Shown here: piece by piece, positions 5,763 to 9,997 of the stretch
Position numbering within the stretch: the first letter of the stretch is position 1
Layout: every line of letters begins with the position of its first letter
Program-made: the position numbers and the translations under genes
NCBI GenBank assembly: GCA_002455655.1
Contig: DKLF01000017.1
Coordinates: 1-9,997, forward strand
Source: Oscillibacter sp. UBA6647
Lineage (GTDB): Bacteria; Bacillota; Clostridia; Oscillospirales; Oscillospiraceae
Reading direction: 5' to 3'
Length of the DNA: 9,997 bases
The notes under the pieces: model-generated
Database searches by the model: none
What the model was told of the DNA's origin: nothing
Seen by the model: the letters and a program-made list of their open reading frames with translations, nothing else

Positions 5763-7739
5763 CAGATACTCGTCCACGGCCTCCAGCAGCTTTTCCCGGA
5801 CGGTTTCGGGGTCGCTGTCCTCCACCCGTCCGCCTGCGGTGGTGGAGTTTCCTCCGCCGCCCAGCGTCTCCAGAACCACCTGCACGTTGATATCCCCCAA
5901 AGACCGGGCGGACATCAAAACACTCTCCCCGTCCCGGTAGATCACGAAGGATGCCTGCACGCCCTTGAGCGTCAGCAGTTCGTCTGCGGCCTGCGCCGCC
6001 GCCACCCGTTCCACGCCGTCCTCCGTCACGGTGGCCACGGCGATGTCGTCCCGGTACAGCTCCGCCTGACGGATAATGTCATAGCGGGAAACCATCTCCG
6101 TCAAATCGTTCTGGAACAGGCGTTGCACCGCGCTGGTGTCCGCCCCGGCCCGGCGCAGGAAGGCCGCTGCCTCAAAGGTCCGTCCGCCGGTGCGCATGGT
6201 GAAATGCTTTGTATCCAGCACAATGCCGGCAAGGAGCGCCTCTGCCTCCTCGGGAAGGAGGTCGCTTGGCTCCACCAGATACTGCAAAAGCTCCGTCACC
6301 AGCTCGGAGGCGGAGGAGGCATACGGTTCGTGGAAATTCAGCGCGGCATTTTCAATGTAGCTGGCGGCACGGCGGTGGTGGTCGATGACCGCCACCCGGT
6401 TGCAGGACTCCAGCACGGCGGGGCTTTCCACAAAGTCCGGCCGGTTGGTATCCACCACGATGAGCAATGCCCCCGGCTGCATCCGCAAAAGAGCCTCGCT
6501 GCCGCTGACAAACACACCGGCATACTCCGCCCGCCCCCGCAGCTTTCCCAGCACGGCCTCCGCCGCGTTGTGGTTCAGGTCGATGACCACCTGAGGGTGC
6601 TTTCCCAGCTTCCGCGCCGCGCAGCAAAGACCCGTCGCCGCACCCACCGCGTCCATATCGGCAAAGGAGTGCCCCATGATATAAACCTGGCGCGCGTCGC
6701 TCATCAGCTCGCCCAAGGCGTTTGCCATGACCCGGGACTTCACTTTCGTGCGCTTTTCGGGACTTTTAGTCCGTCCGCCGTAAAACTCAAAATCCAACTT
6801 GCCCCGAACCACCGCCTGATCGCCGCCCCGGCTCAGCGCCATCTCCAGCGATAACGACGCATTTTTATAAAGCTCCGCCACCCCGTCGGCTTCCCGGCCC
6901 ACGCCGATAGACAGCGTGGGATGGGACCCCTCGCCGCCAATTTCCCGCATGGAATCCAGCACAGAAAACTTCTCCGCTACCAGCGGGGCATAGTCTTTTT
7001 CCTCCGTCAAAAGAAGGTAGCGATCCCGGTTGGTTTTCACCAAAAGCCCCGTGTCCACGGCCCACGCCGCCAGTTTTTCATCAATCTGGGCCTGAATGGC
7101 GCTGCGCTGGGCCTCGCCGCTGACCTTCATCAGCTCCTCGTAGTTGTCCACATTCAAAAGCGCCACCACAGGACGGGAACGCTCAAACTTCTCCCGCATG
7201 GCGTCGTATTCCGTGGTATCCACCCAGTAGGTGGTGGCCACCAGATTCTGGGTTCCGTCCCGGTCCTTCGCCCGGACAAGACTGCCATACACCCGAAAGC
7301 GGCGGTTATTCATCATCACCCGGTCAGGGCACTCCTGCTTCCCCTCCAGCAGCCACGCAACCGGCATCCCCGGCACCGTGTCCTCCACCTTGATTTCAAA
7401 CAGATGCTCCCGCACGCCCACAAGCTGCAAAAAATCCTCGTTGCTCCAAATGATTTCGCCGGTATCCGGGCGAAACACCATGATTGGCAGGGGAGAGTTA
7501 ATCAGGGTGGATTTGCTGGCGGCGTCCACGCTGCCAGTCAGGCTGTTGATATACTGCAAAATCCCCTGCTTGCGTTTCTGCGTGCTGGAACGGAAAAAAA
7601 GATACATTCCCACCGTGACCGCGCCCTCGGCCGCCGCCAGCAATGGCTGAACCGGAACGGTCACCGCCGCGAACAGCAGCAGGCACAGAAAATAGAGTTT
7701 TAGATTGGGCTCCAGCAGCCGGGAAAACTTTTTATTCAT
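5754..7739 (-). CDS. gdpP: Cyclic-di-AMP phosphodiesterase GdpP (YybT family)
   Basis: Membrane enzyme that hydrolyses the second messenger c-di-AMP to pApA, which affects potassium and osmotic homeostasis, cell-wall stress and beta-lactam tolerance. At 661 aa it is close to B. subtilis GdpP. Order of parts: two transmembrane helices about 15-49, PAS domain about 77-175 (heme-binding in studied homologues), degenerate GGDEF domain about 185-312, DHH domain about 345-510 and DHHA1 domain about 560-660. Metal and catalytic residues appear intact: H357, D361 and D363 in GHSFADMDAVGA, D430 in VVDTNRPD, DHH 453-455, and D509. The DHHA1 glycine motif reads GGGGNSTTAGG (627-637), with Asn631 where DHHA1 proteins usually have His. 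The ATG at 7739 follows GGAGGAGGG by nine bases. First gene of the operon, with its own promoter and a hairpin-bearing 5' UTR. Studied homologues are inhibited by (p)ppGpp. Confidence 0.96.
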   Translation of the reverse strand: MNKKFSRLLEPNLKLYFLCLLLFAAVTVPVQPLLAAAEGAVTVGMYLFFRSSTQKRKQGILQYINSLTGSVDAASKSTLINSPLPIMVFRPDTGEIIWSNEDFLQLVGVREHLFEIKVEDTVPGMPVAWLLEGKQECPDRVMMNNRRFRVYGSLVRAKDRDGTQNLVATTYWVDTTEYDAMREKFERSRPVVALLNVDNYEELMKVSGEAQRSAIQAQIDEKLAAWAVDTGLLVKTNRDRYLLLTEEKDYAPLVAEKFSVLDSMREIGGEGSHPTLSIGVGREADGVAELYKNASLSLEMALSRGGDQAVVRGKLDFEFYGGRTKSPEKRTKVKSRVMANALGELMSDARQVYIMGHSFADMDAVGAATGLCCAARKLGKHPQVVIDLNHNAAEAVLGKLRGRAEYAGVFVSGSEALLRMQPGALLIVVDTNRPDFVESPAVLESCNRVAVIDHHRRAASYIENAALNFHEPYASSASELVTELLQYLVEPSDLLPEEAEALLAGIVLDTKHFTMRTGGRTFEAAAFLRRAGADTSAVQRLFQNDLTEMVSRYDIIRQAELYRDDIAVATVTEDGVERVAAAQAADELLTLKGVQASFVIYRDGESVLMSARSLGDINVQVVLETLGGGGNSTTAGGRVEDSDPETVREKLLEAVDEYLKK

Positions 7740-7757
7740 AATCGGTTGCCCTCCTCC

Positions 7758-7787
7758 GGAGCGGTGCCGCCCGCGCGGCGATGCTCC
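7758..7787 (-). other. Two-tier hairpin in the gdpP 5' UTR, touching the ribosome binding site
   Basis: Read on the minus strand, an outer stem GGAGC/GCTCC (7787-7783 with 7762-7758) encloses an internal loop ATC/ACC and an inner stem GCCGC/GCGGC with a GCGG loop. The next base begins the Shine-Dalgarno GGAGGAGGG (7757-7749). The hairpin makes up about half of the predicted leader of some 60 nt. It could expose or mask the ribosome binding site (CTCC in the outer stem could pair with GGAG), but no ligand or regulator is known from the sequence. Confidence 0.45.
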
Positions 7788-7805
7788 TAAGCCATAGATT
7801 TTATT

Positions 7806-7834
7806 AGTATACCACCCCTTTGTTTTTCGGGCAA
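7806..7834 (-). promoter_or_regulatory. SigA-type promoter of the gdpP operon
   Basis: On the minus strand TTGCCC (7834-7829) and TATACT (7811-7806) are separated by exactly 17 bases and match the housekeeping consensus at four and five of six positions. Transcription would begin near 7799, giving a leader of about 60 nt before the gdpP ATG at 7739. It is the only good minus-strand promoter seen for the six-gene operon. Confidence 0.75.
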
Positions 7835-7878
7835 GATTTTTTCTGTTTTCGACCCGTCCTCAATTTTTCAAAAAGGTG

Positions 7879-7907
7879 TATACAAAGCCGGGGGCATGTG
7901 CTATACT
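7879..7907 (+). promoter_or_regulatory. Extended -10 promoter reading toward rnjA
   Basis: TATACA (7879-7884, four of six to the -35 consensus) and TATACT (7902-7907) are 17 bases apart, and TG at 7899-7900 makes an extended -10. The start site would be near 7914. The eight-base palindrome TGTATACA (7877-7884) overlaps the -35 box and could be an operator, though such short palindromes are common. A second TATACA at 7912 has no -35 partner. The nearer alternative for rnjA is TGGTATACG at 8172-8180, which lacks a -35 box. Confidence 0.6.
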
Positions 7908-7913
7908 ATCCTA

Positions 7914-8251
7914 TACAGTATCATTCGGGAGATTGCGCGCAGGTCGATGAGCCGGGCATTTTTTGCCCTAGCAGCCGCCGCAGCCCGCTGATGTTTTTGT
8001 ATTTCACTGGGCAGGACCGCGGTCCCATCCCGGTTTAATAAACGGACAATCTCACAGGGTACAGCGCGGACGCAGTTCATTCTTCTGCCGGCGAGACGGG
8101 GCCGGACGAAGTTGGACCGTCCTTAATTTGGTGCGGCTTTTTGCGATGCAAATGGCTTTCGCGCCCTATTTTGGTATACGTTTTCCGCCGTACATCCTGG
8201 GATTCCTCCATAACTTTTACTTATTTTTATATAAAGGAGTTCTCTGAATTT
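7914..8251 (+). other. Long structured leader of rnjA, or separate small RNA
   Basis: About 337 nt lie between the predicted start site and the rnjA ATG, without a credible coding frame. Seen in it: hairpin GGGCA/TGCCC with a T5 loop (7954-7968); two-tier hairpin 8006-8034 with outer stem ACTGGG/CCCGGT and inner GGAC/GTCC; long-range pair GAGATTG (7929-7935) with CAATCTC (8047-8053), which closes around both; CCGGC/GCCGG near 8087-8105; and GGACG/CGTCC (8104-8108 with 8118-8122). TTTTT at 8138-8142 might mark a 3' end, but the stem before it is weak. I could not match it to tmRNA, SRP RNA, RNase P RNA or a known riboswitch. Whether it acts on rnjA in cis or is a free RNA cannot be told from sequence alone. 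Confidence 0.4.
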
Positions 8252-9910
8252 ATGGCAGAAAAACTGAAAATTATCCCTCTCGGGGGGCTGGACGAGATCG
8301 GCAAGAACATGACCGTCTACGAGTACGGCGGCGAAATGATCGTCGTTGACTGCGGCATGGCCTTTCCGGGAGATGATATGTACGGCATCGATCTGGTGAT
8401 TCCCGACGTGACGTACCTGATTAAAAACCGCGCCCGCGTCCGGGGCCTGTTTATCACCCACGGACACGAGGACCATGTGGGGGCCATCCCCTACGTGCTC
8501 AAGCAAATTAACATCCCCATCTACTGCACCCGGCTTACTGCGGGCCTGATCAAACTGAAGCTGGAGGAGCACGGCTTGGTGAAGTCCACCAAGCTTATCA
8601 CCGTGGAGCCGGGCGAAACCGTCCGCGCGGGCAAGTTCAACGTGGAGTTCATCCACGTGAACCACTCCATCGCGGATTCTGTGGCCTTTGCCATCCACAC
8701 CCGGATGGGCACCGTGGTCCACACCGGCGACTTTAAAATTGACTCCACCCCCATTGACGGCGAGGTCATGGATCTTGCCCGGCTGGGCGCGCTGGGGAAG
8801 GAGGGCGTGCTTGCCCTTTGTGCAGACTCCACCAATGTGGAGCGGCCCGGCTTTACTCCGTCTGAAAAAACCGTGGGTGCCGCCTTCATTCGCCAGTTCA
8901 CCGGGTGCAACGAGCGCATTCTTGTCACCACCTTCGCCTCCAACGTTCACCGCATCCAGCAGGTGCTGGACGCTGCGGCCGCCACGGGACGAAAGGTAGC
9001 GGTGACCGGCCGGAGCATGGAAAACATGATGCGGGTCTCCACGGAGCTTGGCTATATGAAGGTCCCCAAGAACACCCTTCTGGACCTGAACCGCATTAAG
9101 GGCTTGCCCAAAAACAAGCAGGTCATCGTCACCACCGGCTCTCAGGGCGAAGAAATGAGCGCCCTGTACCGCATGGCGTTTTCCACCCACCGTCAGGTGG
9201 AGCTGGGCGCAGGCGACAAGGTGATTATCTCAGCCTCCGCCATCCCCGGCAATGAGGTGACAGTGGGCCGGGTCATCAACGAGCTGTTCCGCAAGGGCGT
9301 GAACGTGGTTTATGACCGGGCGGATATGCTTCACGTCTCCGGCCACGCCTGTCAGGAGGAGCTGAAGATTGTCCACGCGTTGACAAAACCCCGCTTCTTT
9401 ATCCCCGTCCACGGCGAGCAGCGGATGCTGCAAATTCACTCCAATCTGGCCCAGTCCATGGGTATGGATCGCAATCACATTGCCATTGCTCAAAATGGCG
9501 CCGTCATTGAAATCACCGGCAAGAGCATGAAGGTCAATGGCTCTGTCCCCTCCGGAGAGGTGTATGTGGACGGCTCCGGCGTGGGCGACGTGGGCGCCGT
9601 GGTGATGCGGGACCGCAAACGCCTTGCCGAGGACGGCATGGTGGTGGTGATTCTCCCCGTTTCTTCCCACGACGGGCAGATTCTCTCCAAGCCGGAAATT
9701 GTCACCCGAGGCTTCATTTACGTAAAGGAGTCCGACGAGATGATGCGTGAGTTGGAGAACATCGCCATGGAGGCGGCAACCAACGCCCCCCGCAGCCGCG
9801 GGCGGGACGACGGCGAGCTGCGCAGCGCGGTGAAGTCCGCCGTCAGCAATTACCTCTTTAAAAACACCCAGCGCAGCCCCATGATCATTCCTGTGGTCAC
9901 CAAGCTGTAA
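8252..9910 (+). CDS. rnjA: Ribonuclease J
   Basis: Metallo-beta-lactamase/beta-CASP ribonuclease with 5'-3' exonuclease and endonuclease activity. It acts in mRNA decay and in rRNA and small-RNA maturation. The 552 aa are close to B. subtilis RNase J1. Visible motifs: HGHEDH 70-75 (H70, H72, D74, H75), H138, HTGD with D160, ADSTN 191-195, beta-CASP SGHA with H365, and H387 in PVHGEQ, which complete the two-zinc site; a C-terminal domain follows from about 450. The frame is open upstream to 8141, but the first 37 codons are unlike RNase J. The ATG at 8252 starts the conserved KLKIIPLGGLDEIGKN and has AAAGGAG (8233-8239) 12 bases upstream, a rather long spacing. It is transcribed alone and divergently from gdpP, and ends 12 nt before a terminator. 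rpoY, which precedes rnjA in Bacilli, is absent here. Paralogues (J2) cannot be excluded elsewhere. Confidence 0.96.
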   Translation: MAEKLKIIPLGGLDEIGKNMTVYEYGGEMIVVDCGMAFPGDDMYGIDLVIPDVTYLIKNRARVRGLFITHGHEDHVGAIPYVLKQINIPIYCTRLTAGLIKLKLEEHGLVKSTKLITVEPGETVRAGKFNVEFIHVNHSIADSVAFAIHTRMGTVVHTGDFKIDSTPIDGEVMDLARLGALGKEGVLALCADSTNVERPGFTPSEKTVGAAFIRQFTGCNERILVTTFASNVHRIQQVLDAAAATGRKVAVTGRSMENMMRVSTELGYMKVPKNTLLDLNRIKGLPKNKQVIVTTGSQGEEMSALYRMAFSTHRQVELGAGDKVIISASAIPGNEVTVGRVINELFRKGVNVVYDRADMLHVSGHACQEELKIVHALTKPRFFIPVHGEQRMLQIHSNLAQSMGMDRNHIAIAQNGAVIEITGKSMKVNGSVPSGEVYVDGSGVGDVGAVVMRDRKRLAEDGMVVVILPVSSHDGQILSKPEIVTRGFIYVKESDEMMRELENIAMEAATNAPRSRGRDDGELRSAVKSAVSNYLFKNTQRSPMIIPVVTKL

Positions 9911-9922
9911 CTAAAAATAAAC

Positions 9923-9958
9923 AAAGCGCCGCCCCGAACATTCGGGGCGGCGCTTTTT
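9923..9958 (+). terminator. Rho-independent terminator of rnjA
   Basis: Sixteen-base arms (9923-9938 and 9941-9956) are perfect reverse complements around CA, so the real loop is four or six bases. The core GCGCCGCCCCG is very stable and five T residues follow at 9954-9958, partly paired with the AAA at the stem base. On the minus strand the hairpin leads into TTTGTTTATTTTTAG, so it may work in both directions if a convergent gene lies to the right. Confidence 0.93.
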
Positions 9959-9997
9959 GCCGTTGCCTTTCAGGCGGAGCGCCGGACGCGTTCCTTT

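Noticed and set aside
8009..8026. T-box-like core, GGGCAGGACCGCGG
   Set aside because: It resembles the T-box GGGTGGNACCGCGG, but the diagnostic TGG is missing, no specifier loop or AGAGA-type stem I was found, the downstream gene is not an amino-acid gene, and the match is explained by the 12-base palindrome GGACCGCGGTCC.
7820..8038. 72-codon open frame in the gdpP-rnjA intergenic region
   Set aside because: It starts upstream of the predicted promoter, has no ribosome binding site, low-complexity-free but unrecognisable sequence, and crosses the inverted repeats. It does not resemble the small RpoY protein found before rnjA in Bacilli.
8053..8071. c-di-GMP riboswitch-like pieces (CACAGGG and GGACGCA)
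   Set aside because: The two pieces are only a few bases apart, leaving no room for the conserved stem and GAAA loop between them, and the second half of the aptamer is not present.
7914..8150. 6S RNA, tmRNA, SRP RNA or RNase P RNA in the intergenic region
   Set aside because: No complementary 5' and 3' ends as expected for 6S, no tRNA-like CCA end, no GGAAGCAGCC-type SRP loop and no RNase P core motifs. Size alone would fit 6S, so a covariance search is still worthwhile.
8141..8251. 37-codon N-terminal extension of RNase J
   Set aside because: Unlike any RNase J N-terminus. The ATG at 8252 begins the conserved KLKIIPLGG segment behind AAAGGAG.
8123..9190. Open frame of 355 codons on the minus strand opposite rnjA
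   Set aside because: Antisense to the conserved metallo-beta-lactamase part of rnjA, with shadow-type His/Gly/Val-rich composition and no ribosome binding site or domain.

Overview
The window looks like the chromosome of a G+C-rich low-branching Firmicute. The best guess is a class Clostridia gut-type organism of the Oscillospiraceae (Oscillibacter/Flavonifractor-like). This is inferred from the GdpP-L9-DnaB and TilS-HprT-FtsH gene orders, the presence of RNase J and c-di-AMP turnover, strong AGGAGG-type ribosome binding sites with some GTG/TTG starts, and high third-position G+C. No phage, IS, CRISPR, tRNA, rRNA or defence locus is visible. All seven genes are housekeeping genes with intact motifs.

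Layout. Positions 74-7834 hold one apparent minus-strand operon, read right to left: promoter (7806-7834), gdpP (c-di-AMP phosphodiesterase), rplI (ribosomal protein L9), dnaB (replicative helicase), tilS (tRNA-Ile lysidine synthase), hpt (hypoxanthine phosphoribosyltransferase), ftsH (membrane AAA protease), and an intrinsic terminator (74-108). Gaps are 40 and 43 nt. Then dnaB/tilS overlap by 11 nt and tilS/hpt by 4 nt (ATGA), followed by a 34 nt gap. No convincing internal promoter was seen, so the six genes are probably co-transcribed. In Bacillus subtilis the same genes lie in two separate clusters (yybT-rplI-dnaC and tilS-hprT-ftsH); here the two are joined.

Positions 7740-8251 form a divergent intergenic region of about 510 bp. 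It carries a well-formed promoter for the gdpP operon on the minus strand. About 45 bp away, on the plus strand, is an extended -10 promoter that would give rnjA (ribonuclease J, 8252-9910) a leader of about 337 nt rich in inverted repeats. This leader, or separate small RNA, is the only part of the window that known genes do not explain. rnjA ends at a strong 16-bp hairpin terminator (9923-9958).

Functionally the region joins second-messenger control (GdpP), translation (L9, TilS), replication (DnaB), purine salvage (HPRT), membrane proteolysis (FtsH) and mRNA decay (RNase J). I found no previously undescribed protein system. The points worth a second look are the rnjA leader, the GdpP GGGN variant, the merged operon and some small hairpins at gene junctions.
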